Below, one piece after another: positions 18,350 through 26,380 of a DNA stretch of 64,000 bases (position 1 is its first letter; each line of letters opens with the position of its first letter). The stretch is from Chitinophagales bacterium (GTDB taxonomy: Bacteria; Bacteroidota; Bacteroidia; Chitinophagales; CAIODY01): assembly GCA_947452995.1 (NCBI GenBank), contig CANGEV010000004.1, positions 62,001-126,000 on the forward strand, given 5' to 3'. A model generated the notes under the pieces. That model was not told the origin of the DNA and ran no database searches. It saw nothing but the letters and a program-made list of their open reading frames with translations. Made by a program: the position numbers and the translations under genes.

Positions 18350-19360
18350 CTAGGCTAAGTATCGAAGGCGTAAAACAACACTTAATAAAGCAACAGCTAC
18401 CAATTGATGCAATTCAGCCCAAAATAACGGTATTTTACCTACTGAGAAAAGAATAGTTGTAACTCCCAATAGTACTTGAATTATTATAACAATTGGCATT
18501 GCATTCAACAACAACTTATTGGAGGACGTTTTACGATTCATCCACCAATACCCCAAAACAAAAATCGTGAGTATATAAGCTGTGCTTCTATGAACAAACT
18601 GAATCCAAGTATTATTTTCCAAAAATTGTTTCCAAAAACTCAATTGTTCATTGTATAAAGAATCTGGAATAAAATGCCCATTCATATCGGGCCAGGTATT
18701 AAAATTCAATGCGGCATGTGCACCTGCAGTAAAACCTCCAAACATAATTTGAATTCCCGTTAGCAACAACAACAAGTTTAAAGTCAACTTCGACGAATTA
18801 TCTTTCACTTGAACGTCACCTCCTTTCGTTTGCCAATAAGTCCATAACAGGAAGCTATAGGTAAATAAGGCGAGCAGAAGATGTGAACTCAAACTAAACG
18901 GACTCACCCATGGCCGATCTTTTAAGCCTGTACTCACCATTAGCCATCCAACTAAACCTTGTAAGCCACCTAAAACAAACAGTCCTATCATACGACGTCC
19001 TAGGGCTTTATCAAAATATTTCTTGAATAAAAAATAACAAAAGGGTACAAAGAAAACAAAGCCAATTAAACGAGCCCATACACGATGAAAGTATTCCCAG
19101 AAAAAGATAAACTTGAATCCTGAAAGATCCATGTCTTCATTTAACAAATGGTATTGTGGTGTAGCTTGGTACTTTTCAAAAGCGCTGAGCCATTCCTCCT
19201 GATTCATAGGCGGAATCCATCCCATAATAGGTGCCCATTCCGTTATTGATAAGCCACTTCCTGTAAGGCGCGTTATTCCGCCTAAGGCAACTTGTACAAT
19301 AATCATCACACAACCGATCATTAACCAAATGCGAACAACTTTAGGGACATTCGTGAACAT
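18350..19360 (-). CDS. ctaA: Heme A synthase, COX15/CtaA family
   Basis: Membrane enzyme that oxidises the C8 methyl of heme O to make heme A for aa3-type cytochrome oxidase. 336 residues from ATG 19360; an in-frame TTG at 19366 adds two codons. Eight hydrophobic spans fit the two-fold four-helix bundle. Four histidines expected to bind heme lie in YFHRVWARLIG, SSHLLLALF, FVHRSTAYIL and ELHQLVAVAL. GGITRLTGSGLSITEW is the COX15-type opening loop. It implies aerobic respiration with a heme-A oxidase. First gene of an operon with trmN6. Confidence 0.93.
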   Translation of the reverse strand: MFTNVPKVVRIWLMIGCVMIIVQVALGGITRLTGSGLSITEWAPIMGWIPPMNQEEWLSAFEKYQATPQYHLLNEDMDLSGFKFIFFWEYFHRVWARLIGFVFFVPFCYFLFKKYFDKALGRRMIGLFVLGGLQGLVGWLMVSTGLKDRPWVSPFSLSSHLLLALFTYSFLLWTYWQTKGGDVQVKDNSSKLTLNLLLLLTGIQIMFGGFTAGAHAALNFNTWPDMNGHFIPDSLYNEQLSFWKQFLENNTWIQFVHRSTAYILTIFVLGYWWMNRKTSSNKLLLNAMPIVIIIQVLLGVTTILFSVGKIPLFWAELHQLVAVALLSVVLRLRYLA

Positions 19361-19377
19361 AAACAAGTATTTGATTG

Positions 19378-19385
19378 CAAAAGTA
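19378..19385 (-). promoter_or_regulatory. -7 element for ctaA (TACTTTTG)
   Basis: Exact match to TAnnTTTG, 17 nt before the ctaA ATG at 19360. Confidence 0.6.
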
Positions 19386-19426
19386 CGTCAGGAAAAATTT
19401 TCATTTGCTGTTTTTTTTTTAGAGTA

Positions 19427-20458
19427 TTGCATAAAGAAAAACTACCGCCGTTGAACAGAGATGAACATTTTATGGCTAGATGTCTTGTCTTAGCACAAAG
19501 AGGAGCACGAAATGTAATGCCAAACCCCTTGGTAGGCGCAGTTCTTGTTCATCAGGATCAAATTCTTGCAGAAGGATATCATCACTATTTTGGAGGACCA
19601 CATGCCGAAGTCGATTGCCTGAACAAGGTTAAAAAGGAGGATACAGCACTAATTTCGGAATCGACTTTATATGTCAGCTTAGAGCCTTGTAGCCATTTTG
19701 GAAAAACCCCGCCTTGCGCAAACTTAATCATTGAAAAGAAAGTCAAACGTGTAGTTATCGCTTGTCTAGATGCCAATCCACAAGTAGCGGGAAATGGCCT
19801 TGCCTTACTCAAAAACAATGGAATTGAAGTACTATTCGGCGTTCTAGAAAAAGAAGCCCGTGCCATTAATAAACGGTTCTTTACTAACCAGGAAAAACAA
19901 AGGCCTTATATTATTTTAAAATGGGCTCAAAGCGCTGATGGTTTTATTGCCAATGCAGATCAAGAGCCTGTTCAAATAAGTAATCCGCCAACGCAAATCT
20001 TGAATCATTATTGGAGAAGTCAAGAAGCTGCAATTGCCGTAGGCGTTAATACTGTATTGAAAGATAATCCGAGTTTGACGACACGCTTCGTGAAAGGAAC
20101 GAATCCACTACGAGTTGTTTTCGATCGCAAAAATGATTTAAAAGAAAATCAATTTCAAGTATTTAACGAAGATGCACCTTTCTTGCATTTAAGTGAAAAT
20201 GGAGGTATCCATAATTGGCAAGAAGTGATTCACTTTTTATGGAAAGAGCAGCAAGTATCTTCTGTGATAATTGAAGGCGGAAGTAAAACGCTGCACTACT
20301 TTTTAGCCCACGATTTGTGGGACGAAACTCGCATCATTACGAATGAAGAATTGAAGACAGGAAATGGCTATGCGGCCCCAATCTTCGAAAACCAAACTTG
20401 TTCTTATGAAGAACGGTTTGATGCTTGCACCGTTCGCTATTACGAGCGCTTTAATTGA
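19427..20458 (+). CDS. ribD: Bifunctional riboflavin biosynthesis deaminase/reductase
   Basis: Catalyses two steps of riboflavin synthesis: pyrimidine deamination and ribosyl-chain reduction. 343 residues from a TTG start. The zinc deaminase domain (about 10-145) has His59-Ala-Glu61 (GPHAEVD) and Cys88/Cys97 (EPCSHFGKTPPC). The reductase domain (about 150-343) starts RPYIILKWAQSADGFIA and includes NTVLKDNPSLTTR and IIEGGSKTLHYFL. The start is uncertain: no ATG lies before the conserved MARCLVLAQRG, so TTG 19427 or TTG 19451 is used, and an unbroken run of ten T (19411-19420) sits just upstream. It is followed 18 nt later by plsY. Confidence 0.93.
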   Translation: MHKEKLPPLNRDEHFMARCLVLAQRGARNVMPNPLVGAVLVHQDQILAEGYHHYFGGPHAEVDCLNKVKKEDTALISESTLYVSLEPCSHFGKTPPCANLIIEKKVKRVVIACLDANPQVAGNGLALLKNNGIEVLFGVLEKEARAINKRFFTNQEKQRPYIILKWAQSADGFIANADQEPVQISNPPTQILNHYWRSQEAAIAVGVNTVLKDNPSLTTRFVKGTNPLRVVFDRKNDLKENQFQVFNEDAPFLHLSENGGIHNWQEVIHFLWKEQQVSSVIIEGGSKTLHYFLAHDLWDETRIITNEELKTGNGYAAPIFENQTCSYEERFDACTVRYYERFN

Positions 20459-20464
20459 TTTTTG

Positions 20465-20472
20465 TATTTTTG
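20465..20472 (+). promoter_or_regulatory. -7 element abutting plsY (TATTTTTG)
   Basis: Exact TAnnTTTG; its last base is 4 nt before the plsY ATG at 20477. With the usual distance to the transcription start this predicts a leaderless mRNA. Confidence 0.6.
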
Positions 20473-20476
20473 CATC

Positions 20477-21124
20477 ATGATTCCTAATACCACCCTATTT
20501 CAAAATATTTTCTTAGTAATAGCTTATCTTCTTGGTTCAATCCCAACTGCAGTATGGGTAAGTCGTTATTTTTTCAAAACCGATATCCGAGAACATGGTA
20601 GTGGTAACGCGGGTACTACAAATACTTTACGCGTGCTAGGTAAGACGCCTGCAATCTTCGTTTTGGCTGTCGATCTTTTGAAAGGACTTGCAGCTGTAAA
20701 GTTGGCATTGCTTTTCCCAGAAACTATGCATGGTAGTAACTACTGGATGAACCTTGGCTGCGTTTATGGAATGGCTGCTGTTTTAGGACATATTTACCCT
20801 GTTTTTGCAGGCTTTAGAGGAGGAAAAGGAATAGCGACATTATTTGGTATGATTATAGGCTTAAATATCTTCTTAGCCTTGATATTGGCACTACTTTTCT
20901 TTAGCATTGTACTTGTTAGTAAGTACGTTTCTCTAGGAAGCATTCTTTCTGCAATTGCAATGCCAGTGGCAACGTGGGTTCTTTTTCCTAGTGATGAATA
21001 TACAAAGCTCCATATTCTAAGTATTTCAATCCCTTTACTGGTTATTTATACGCATCGTGAGAACATCCAACGCTTAATTAAAGGCGTTGAAAGTAAAACA
21101 AATTTGGTAGGCGGTAAAAAATAA
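20477..21124 (+). CDS. plsY: Acyl-phosphate:glycerol-3-phosphate acyltransferase
   Basis: Inner-membrane acyltransferase that makes lysophosphatidic acid from acyl-phosphate. 215 residues. ATG 20477 is chosen over an upstream TTG because the -7 element lies between them. Conserved cytosolic loops are GSGNAGTTNTLRVLG (family GSGNxGxTN motif) and GHIYPVFAGFRGGKGIAT (GH.FP.F..F.GGKG). Five or six membrane spans are seen (IFLVIAYLLGS, AIFVLAVDLLKG, GCVYGMAAVLG, IFLALILALLFF, LHILSISIPLLVIY). Two hairpin elements of unknown role follow at 21233 and 21378. Confidence 0.95.
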   Translation: MIPNTTLFQNIFLVIAYLLGSIPTAVWVSRYFFKTDIREHGSGNAGTTNTLRVLGKTPAIFVLAVDLLKGLAAVKLALLFPETMHGSNYWMNLGCVYGMAAVLGHIYPVFAGFRGGKGIATLFGMIIGLNIFLALILALLFFSIVLVSKYVSLGSILSAIAMPVATWVLFPSDEYTKLHILSISIPLLVIYTHRENIQRLIKGVESKTNLVGGKK

Positions 21125-21270
21125 GCCTTCTACGTAATTCCTCTATCTTTTTCAGTAATAAAACCGATGTTTTTGACATCGAATTGAATGCATCTTTACA
21201 ACAGAGGTTAATCAAAAACATACCCTGTTTTGAAGTCCGCTGGTTCGTGGTTGTCCAGCGGACTTTTTTT
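21125..21270 (+). ncRNA. Candidate small RNA / structured 3' region A
   Basis: No coding frame is visible. The region holds a small hairpin CGATGT-TTTTG-ACATCG (21165-21181), the 9-mer AGAGGTTAA (about 21203-21211), and a strong 9-bp stem GTCCGCTGG/CCAGCGGAC (21235-21243 with 21255-21263) closing an 11-nt loop TTCGTGGTTGT, then seven T. The same 9-mer and the same loop recur in element B 143 nt downstream. A weak -7-like TATCTTTT is at 21144-21151. It may be an independent small RNA or part of the plsY 3' untranslated region. Confidence 0.45.
21233..21270 (+). terminator. Hairpin terminator A with loop TTCGTGGTTGT
   Basis: Nine GC-rich pairs plus two A-T pairs into a run of seven T (21264-21270): a good intrinsic terminator on the + strand. 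Confidence 0.8.
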
Positions 21271-21284
21271 ATGCACAGTTTCGT

Positions 21285-21413
21285 GATACTATCTCATCTA
21301 TTGTAACTACTTATCGATAATTACGTATCTAATAAAGGAACAAATCAAATGTGAGACGTTCCAGTAGAGGTTAACTTATCCGCCGATTCGTGGTTGTATC
21401 GGCGGATTTTTTT
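21285..21413 (+). ncRNA. Candidate small RNA / structured region B (related to A)
   Basis: No coding frame. A possible stem GGAAC/GTTCC brackets AAATCAAATGTGAGAC; then AGAGGTTAA (about 21365-21373) and a 10-bp stem (21378-21387 with 21398-21407) around TCGTGGTTGT, followed by seven T. The outer stem core TCCGC/GCGGA is shared with A while the inner pairs differ and remain paired (TGG/CCA in A, CGAT/ATCG in B). This is compensated change, as expected for a conserved RNA structure. No clear promoter was found. Confidence 0.45.
21378..21413 (+). terminator. Hairpin terminator B with loop TTCGTGGTTGT
   Basis: Ten-pair stem (ATCCGCCGAT with ATCGGCGGAT) followed by a T run to 21413. The 11-nt loop core is identical to terminator A. 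Confidence 0.8.
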
Positions 21414-21417
21414 ACAA

Positions 21418-21449
21418 AAAAAAGGCTGAAGTATACTTCAGCCTTTTTT
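21418..21449. terminator. Perfect palindromic terminator at the nuoH 3' end
   Basis: Core GGCTGAAGTATACTTCAGCC flanked by A and T runs; 32-bp perfect inverted repeat, 19 nt from the nuoH stop. It can serve nuoH on the - strand and anything read from the + strand. Confidence 0.88.
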
Positions 21450-21468
21450 AACAGTATAAATCAAATGA

Positions 21469-22482
21469 TTAAAATAACCATAAACGAATAGCTCCTGTCA
21501 ATAATAAGTTCACAATTGCTAAAGGTATTAGCATTTTCCAACCGAGATTCATTAATTGGTCATAGCGGAAGCGTGGCAATGTCCAACGAACCCACATAAA
21601 CAAGAAGATGAAACCCGCAATCTTAGCAAATAAGAAGGCCGTACCAATGATAGTTTCAACATTATGTGATAAGCCAAGACGACCGATAAATGGCATATTG
21701 TAGCCCCCAAAGTAAAGCGTGCTCATTAAGGCTGAAGAGATGAACATGTTTACATATTCAGCAAACAAATAAAAGCCTAGTTTCATACTACCATATTCGG
21801 TATGATACCCTCCAATCAATTCCGTTTCACATTCTGGCAAATCAAAAGGAGCACGATTAGTTTCAGCGAACGCACAAATTAGAAAAATCAAGAAACCTAA
21901 TGGTTGATAAACGATATTCCAATGCCAACCCGTTTGTTGTGCTGCAATTTCTGATAAGCTTAAAGAACCTGTTCCAACAACCAACGCGATTATTGCAAGT
22001 CCCATAGCCAACTCATAAGAGATAATTTGAGATGCTGCGCGAATAGCACCCATTAAAGAATACTTGTTATTAGAAGCCCAACCTCCGATCATTATACCAT
22101 ATGCTCCTAATGAAACCACGGCAAACATATAGAGCAAGCCAACGTTCACATCGGCAACCGCCATGCTAATCTCTTTACCACCAATGATCAAACCTTTACC
22201 CCAAGGAAGCATCGCTCCGCCCATACAAGCCAAAAGCATAGCGAGTGACGGACCCAGAATAAATAAGAACTTATTGGCTTTGCCAGGAATGAATTCTTCT
22301 TTAAATAACAATTTCACACCATCCGCAATAGGTTGTAAAATACCACCAGGACCTGCACGATTCGGGCCAATACGATCTTGAAGCCACGCAGCGAGCTTTC
22401 TTTCCAATAATGTCAAATATGTGGCAAGACCTAATGAAACGCCTAATACGCTTCCAGCAATGATGAGTTTTTCAGTTGACAT
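21469..22482 (-). CDS. nuoH: NADH-quinone oxidoreductase subunit H
   Basis: Membrane-arm subunit of respiratory complex I lining the quinone chamber; 337 residues, eight or so spans. Diagnostic motifs: LLERKLAAWLQDRIGPNRAGPGGILQPIADGVKLLFKE, SYELAMGLA, AETNRAPFDLPECETELIGGYHTEY and FAEYVNMF. It stands alone: divergent from aroB on one side and ended by its own terminator on the other, whereas nuo genes normally form one long operon. The other nuo genes must be elsewhere. Its promoter (22505-22512) is 28 bp from the aroB promoter. Confidence 0.96.
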   Translation of the reverse strand: MSTEKLIIAGSVLGVSLGLATYLTLLERKLAAWLQDRIGPNRAGPGGILQPIADGVKLLFKEEFIPGKANKFLFILGPSLAMLLACMGGAMLPWGKGLIIGGKEISMAVADVNVGLLYMFAVVSLGAYGIMIGGWASNNKYSLMGAIRAASQIISYELAMGLAIIALVVGTGSLSLSEIAAQQTGWHWNIVYQPLGFLIFLICAFAETNRAPFDLPECETELIGGYHTEYGSMKLGFYLFAEYVNMFISSALMSTLYFGGYNMPFIGRLGLSHNVETIIGTAFLFAKIAGFIFLFMWVRWTLPRFRYDQLMNLGWKMLIPLAIVNLLLTGAIRLWLF

Positions 22483-22504
22483 ACACTTCTAGTTAACAAG
22501 TTTA

Positions 22505-22512
22505 CAAAAGTA
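22505..22512 (-). promoter_or_regulatory. -7 element for nuoH (TACTTTTG)
   Basis: Exact TAnnTTTG on the - strand, leaving a leader of about 20 nt before the nuoH ATG. Confidence 0.6.
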
Positions 22513-22518
22513 ACATTT

Positions 22519-22547
22519 TTTGCCTTTTAAAGGATATCGTACCTTTG
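22519..22547 (+). promoter_or_regulatory. -33/-7 promoter for aroB
   Basis: TTTG at 22519-22522, a 17-nt spacer, and TACCTTTG at 22540-22547 ending 4 nt before the aroB ATG at 22552. Fits the Bacteroidota promoter consensus and predicts a leaderless transcript. Confidence 0.6.
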
Positions 22548-22551
22548 ATAA

Positions 22552-23574
22552 ATGAAGCTTTTTTTTCAACCCCTTAAAAACAAGGTCGATTGGACACAAT
22601 GGTACCAAGCACAGGCCTATGATCAATGCTTTATATTGGTCGATTCAAATACTGAAAAGCATTGTCTCCCTGTTTTACGTAAGCTTTTTCCTGCTGATGC
22701 TTGTATTCTAAAAGTAAAAGCTGGAGAATCGAGTAAAGAGATCGGCACTGCGAAGCTACTTTGGGAGCGATTATTAAAAAAAGGGGCGAGCCGTCGTTCC
22801 GTACTTATCTGTGTTGGCGGAGGAGTTATTTGCGACTTAGGCGGATTTGTGGCTGCCTCTTATTTCAGAGGAATAGATTGCGTATATTTTCCCACCACCT
22901 TAATGGCGCAAGTCGATGCTGCTTATGGGGGGAAAACTGCCATTAATTCGAATGGGATTAAAAATAGTATAGGTTTTTTCAAAAGCCCCATTGCAATTGG
23001 TGTAGAACAGAAGCTCCTAAAAACGCTAGCCGCTGAGCAGCTATTGGATGCGTGGGCGGAAATCGTGAAACACGCCTTGCTGCAGGGGCCTGAAGTTTGG
23101 AAATTACTTCCTAAAAGCAATCATACCTCCAGTACTATCTTGGAGAAATGGGTAAAACTTTCAGTAGAATTTAAGGAAATGATTTGCGAGCAAGATCCAT
23201 TTGAAAAAGACATTCGGAAAGCGCTAAATCTTGGTCATACGATTGGGCATGCAATAGAAACAGTTCGCAAAAAGCAATCACATGGTAGATGCGTATTTGA
23301 AGGGCTTTGGATTGAAACTTTACTTTCCATGATGTTATGCCATTTGGATATTGCAGAAGGGAATAAGATACTGGCCTATTTGTCGAAGTTTGGACCACCA
23401 CCTTCCTTTACGCAAGCGGAAATTAAAGCTATCCTAAAACATTTACAGTACGACAAAAAAAACAGCCACGGGCAGGTAAAATTCATTTTACTTTCAGCGA
23501 TTGGAGATGTAAATATTGGCGTACCTTGTAGCGAAGCAGAAGTAAAGGATGTCTTATATTGTTTTTGTAAATAA
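22552..23574 (+). CDS. aroB: 3-dehydroquinate synthase
   Basis: Second step of the shikimate pathway: converts DAHP to 3-dehydroquinate using NAD and a divalent metal. 340 residues. NAD/phosphate-binding GGGVICDLGGFVAASYFRG, then PTTLMAQVDAAYGGKTAIN, NSIGFFKSP, metal-ligand Glu in WAEIVKHALL, and metal-ligand His in LNLGHTIGHAIE. The third metal-His motif reads SHGRCVFEG in place of the common HGEAVxxG. The 3' end overlaps aroA by 26 nt, so the two shikimate genes are coupled. Confidence 0.94.
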   Translation: MKLFFQPLKNKVDWTQWYQAQAYDQCFILVDSNTEKHCLPVLRKLFPADACILKVKAGESSKEIGTAKLLWERLLKKGASRRSVLICVGGGVICDLGGFVAASYFRGIDCVYFPTTLMAQVDAAYGGKTAINSNGIKNSIGFFKSPIAIGVEQKLLKTLAAEQLLDAWAEIVKHALLQGPEVWKLLPKSNHTSSTILEKWVKLSVEFKEMICEQDPFEKDIRKALNLGHTIGHAIETVRKKQSHGRCVFEGLWIETLLSMMLCHLDIAEGNKILAYLSKFGPPPSFTQAEIKAILKHLQYDKKNSHGQVKFILLSAIGDVNIGVPCSEAEVKDVLYCFCK

Positions 23575-24808
23575 ACCTATCCCTTCTTTAAAAGGGGTGG
23601 TGGAAGTTCCGGTATCAAAAAGCGTCGCAAATCGTTTTTTGGTACTTGATTTTTTGTGTGGCTTCGAAAGATACCAAACTCCGCAAAGCAACTGGCCAAG
23701 GGACATTCACGCTATATGGCAAGCCTTGCAACAAATAAAAACGGGGGCGAGCGAAATCAATATTGAAGAATCAGGCACTGCCCTACGTTTTTTATGTAGT
23801 GTACTTTCTTTACAGCAGGATCGAAAATTTACCCTAATAGGTACAGGACGAATTCCGGAACGACCAATGCAACCGCTTGTAGACGCCTTAAATGAGATGG
23901 GAGGACAAATAAATTACCTTCAAAAAAAAGGCTTTGCTCCGTTAGAAATTCATGGTCAAGCATTACATGCAACATCTATAGAAATGAATGGAAGCGCAAG
24001 TAGTCAATTTGCTAGCGCCCTCTTATTAATCGCCCCATTTATCGAAGGTGGAATTCGATTGAAGATACGCAAGGAAAGTAAGTCCTTATCCTACTTATAT
24101 CTTACGCTAGCAACCCTCAGCCAATATGGGGCTAAATATGAATACAAGGATCAACAAATTATAGTTCCTCAGCAACCCTTAATACCTCCAACAATAAAAT
24201 GGCCTTCTGATTGGAGTAGTATCCCCTATTTTCTGGCGCTTGCTGCCTGTGTGGATGATGCGGCTATTTTTATCAAGGATGTACAAAAAGACCCTTCGCA
24301 AGCTGATTTCGTAGCGGTAGCAATTTTTGAAAAGTACTTTGGCATCCAATGCATTTTTGAAAACGAAGGACTACGCATTCAAAGATTAAGAAGCGTGGCT
24401 ATCGAAGAGAAATTAGTTCTGAACGGTAAAGATTACCCCGACCTTATCCCTACGATAATTTGTTGTGCTGCATTTTTAAAACGTCCAATTGAAATTAGTG
24501 CGATCGAACATCTACGAAATAAAGAATCCGATCGTTTAGCAGTTTTGGTTCGTGAGCTTGACAAAGTCTCCTATCGTTTAAAAGAGAGTAATGAAACAAT
24601 ATGGCAAGGATTATACGAAGGCGAGGGGGCTTTGCCAGATCACTTAGTATTCGACACAGAAAGCGATCATCGTATGGCTATGAGTTTGAGTTTATTTGCA
24701 CTAGCGGGAATTCGTATAGAAATGACGGATGCTACCTGTATTGAAAAATCCTTCCCTCGTTACTGGGAAATGCTATCTATTTTAGGAATCCGACACGACA
24801 TTACTTAA
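23549..24808 (+). CDS. aroA: 3-phosphoshikimate 1-carboxyvinyltransferase (EPSP synthase)
   Basis: Transfers enolpyruvyl from PEP to shikimate-3-phosphate. 419 residues. Shikimate-binding PVSKSVANRFLVL, PEP-binding ESGTALRFLCS, GTGRIPERPMQPL, SSQFASALLL, catalytic Asp in KDYPDLIPTI and Glu in LRNKESDRLAVL, and DHRMAMSLSLFAL. The sequence is rather diverged from E. coli AroA (VSKS instead of GSKS at the start), as is common in Bacteroidota. It starts inside the 3' end of aroB. Confidence 0.93.
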   Translation: MSYIVFVNKPIPSLKGVVEVPVSKSVANRFLVLDFLCGFERYQTPQSNWPRDIHAIWQALQQIKTGASEINIEESGTALRFLCSVLSLQQDRKFTLIGTGRIPERPMQPLVDALNEMGGQINYLQKKGFAPLEIHGQALHATSIEMNGSASSQFASALLLIAPFIEGGIRLKIRKESKSLSYLYLTLATLSQYGAKYEYKDQQIIVPQQPLIPPTIKWPSDWSSIPYFLALAACVDDAAIFIKDVQKDPSQADFVAVAIFEKYFGIQCIFENEGLRIQRLRSVAIEEKLVLNGKDYPDLIPTIICCAAFLKRPIEISAIEHLRNKESDRLAVLVRELDKVSYRLKESNETIWQGLYEGEGALPDHLVFDTESDHRMAMSLSLFALAGIRIEMTDATCIEKSFPRYWEMLSILGIRHDIT

Positions 24809-24824
24809 AGCGAACGATTTTTCT

Positions 24825-24832
24825 TACTTTCG
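24825..24832 (+). promoter_or_regulatory. Probable -7 element for ffh (TACTTTCG)
   Basis: TAnnTTTG variant 23 nt before the ATG at 24856. It overlaps the upstream in-frame GTG at 24832, which argues for 24856 as the true start. Confidence 0.45.
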
Positions 24833-24855
24833 TGCTCCTAAAAAGAAGGGAAAGC

Positions 24856-26199
24856 ATGTTTGCCAACTTACAAGAAAGATTAGACAAAGCGATTAAAACG
24901 CTTAAAGGTGAAGGACGCATCACGGAGGTGAATGTATCTTCAACCATTAAAGAAATTCGTAAAGCATTAATCGATGCCGACGTAAACTATAAAATTGCTA
25001 AAGATTTTACAGATAGAGTAAAAGAAAAAGCAATCGGACAAGCGGTGTTAACCTCTGTCTCTCCAGGACAGTTATTAACAAAGATTGTCATGGATGAGTT
25101 GACTGAATTAATGGGCTCTTCATCGATCGACATTAATTTAAAGGGTAGTCCGGGTAACCCAGCCATCATATTAATTGCGGGATTGCAAGGTAGTGGTAAA
25201 ACTACGTTCAGTGCAAAATTGGCAAACTTTTTAAAGACCAAAAGAAGCAAATCAGTTTTATTAACGGCAGCCGACGTTTACCGTCCTGCAGCGATGGAAC
25301 AATTGCGTGTTTTAGGCGAATCCATTGGCACAGAAGTTTTCATCGAGCAAGACAATAAAAACCCATTAGACATTGCAAATAAGGCGATTGCACGCGCGAA
25401 AGCACATGGCTATGAAGTGGTGATTATAGATACTGCGGGGCGTATTGCGATCGACGAGGAGATGATGAACGAAATCAAAGCGCTTAAAAGCAACTTAAAC
25501 CCTTCTGAGAGCCTATTTGTCGTGGATAGCATGACTGGGCAAGATGCGGTTAATACAGCAAAAGCATTTAATGATGCCATTGATTTTGATGGTGTGGTAT
25601 TAACCAAATTAGATGGTGATACGCGTGGTGGTGCGGCTTTAACGATTCGTAGTGTCGTGAACAAACCAATCAAGTTTGTGAGCATGGGAGAAAAGGTAGA
25701 TACATTGGATGTGTTCTACCCAGATCGTATGGCGCAACGTATTTTGGGCATGGGTGATATCGTTTCTTTGGTTGAACGAGCACAAGCACAATATGATGAA
25801 AAAGAAGCAGCCAAGCTAAATGAAAAGTTAAGAAAAAACCAATTCGACTTCCAAGACTTCCTCACACAGTTGAATCAAATCAAGAAGATGGGAAATCTTA
25901 AAGATTTGTTAGGAATGATTCCTGGAGTTGGAAAGGCTATAAAGGATATTGATATCAGCGATGATGCCTTCAAAAAAATTGAGGCTATGATTTTATCTAT
26001 GACACAAGAAGAGCGCTCGAATCCTGATGTAATTGATGGAAGAAGAAGACAACGCATCGCTGCCGGTAGTGGCAACAGTATTCAAGAAGTAAATCAATTC
26101 ATGAAACAATTTGAAGAAATGCGTAAAATGATTAAAAGCATGAATAAGATGCAAGGCGCAGGGCGTATGATGGGTGGCTTACCTTTTGGAAAGCGATAA
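24856..26199 (+). CDS. ffh: Signal recognition particle protein
   Basis: SRP54 GTPase that binds signal sequences and 4.5S RNA to target proteins to the membrane. 447 residues from ATG 24856, preceded by the purine-rich AGAAGGGAAAGC. N domain to about residue 95; G domain with G1 GLQGSGKTT, ADVYRPAAMEQL, DTAGR, TKLDGDTRGGAA and GMGDIVSLVE; M domain with the Met-rich tail MRKMIKSMNKMQGAGRMMGG. It ends in a clear intrinsic terminator. Confidence 0.96.
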   Translation: MFANLQERLDKAIKTLKGEGRITEVNVSSTIKEIRKALIDADVNYKIAKDFTDRVKEKAIGQAVLTSVSPGQLLTKIVMDELTELMGSSSIDINLKGSPGNPAIILIAGLQGSGKTTFSAKLANFLKTKRSKSVLLTAADVYRPAAMEQLRVLGESIGTEVFIEQDNKNPLDIANKAIARAKAHGYEVVIIDTAGRIAIDEEMMNEIKALKSNLNPSESLFVVDSMTGQDAVNTAKAFNDAIDFDGVVLTKLDGDTRGGAALTIRSVVNKPIKFVSMGEKVDTLDVFYPDRMAQRILGMGDIVSLVERAQAQYDEKEAAKLNEKLRKNQFDFQDFLTQLNQIKKMGNLKDLLGMIPGVGKAIKDIDISDDAFKKIEAMILSMTQEERSNPDVIDGRRRQRIAAGSGNSIQEVNQFMKQFEEMRKMIKSMNKMQGAGRMMGGLPFGKR

Positions 26200-26218
26200 A
26201 CTTTTCAACAAATTATTT

Positions 26219-26251
26219 AAAAGGCTAAATATCAATTATTTAGCCTTTTTT
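26219..26251 (+). terminator. ffh terminator
   Basis: Stem GGCTAAAT/ATTTAGCC with a 7-nt loop, flanked by A and T runs, 20 nt after the ffh stop. Confidence 0.85.
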
Positions 26252-26276
26252 ATTTTCCTAGATTTTGTAAAACTTT

Positions 26277-26310
26277 TTTGCTTAAAAATTGCTAAAAAAG
26301 TTTATTTTTG
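26277..26310 (+). promoter_or_regulatory. -33/-7 promoter for the second OmpA-family gene
   Basis: TTTG at 26277-26280, 22-nt spacer, TATTTTTG at 26303-26310. This leaves an untranslated leader of about 65 nt before the ATG at 26381. Confidence 0.55.
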
Positions 26311-26380
26311 TAGCAAAGCTATTTCAGAAAGTTAAACACTTTTTGAACTTGGTTTATTGTCAATCATAGATTTATACGAA

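Noticed and set aside
21241-21263. TTCG-containing hairpin considered as a tRNA T-arm
   Set aside because: The loop is 11 nt, lacks TTCGAnTC, and no acceptor, D or anticodon stems are found nearby.
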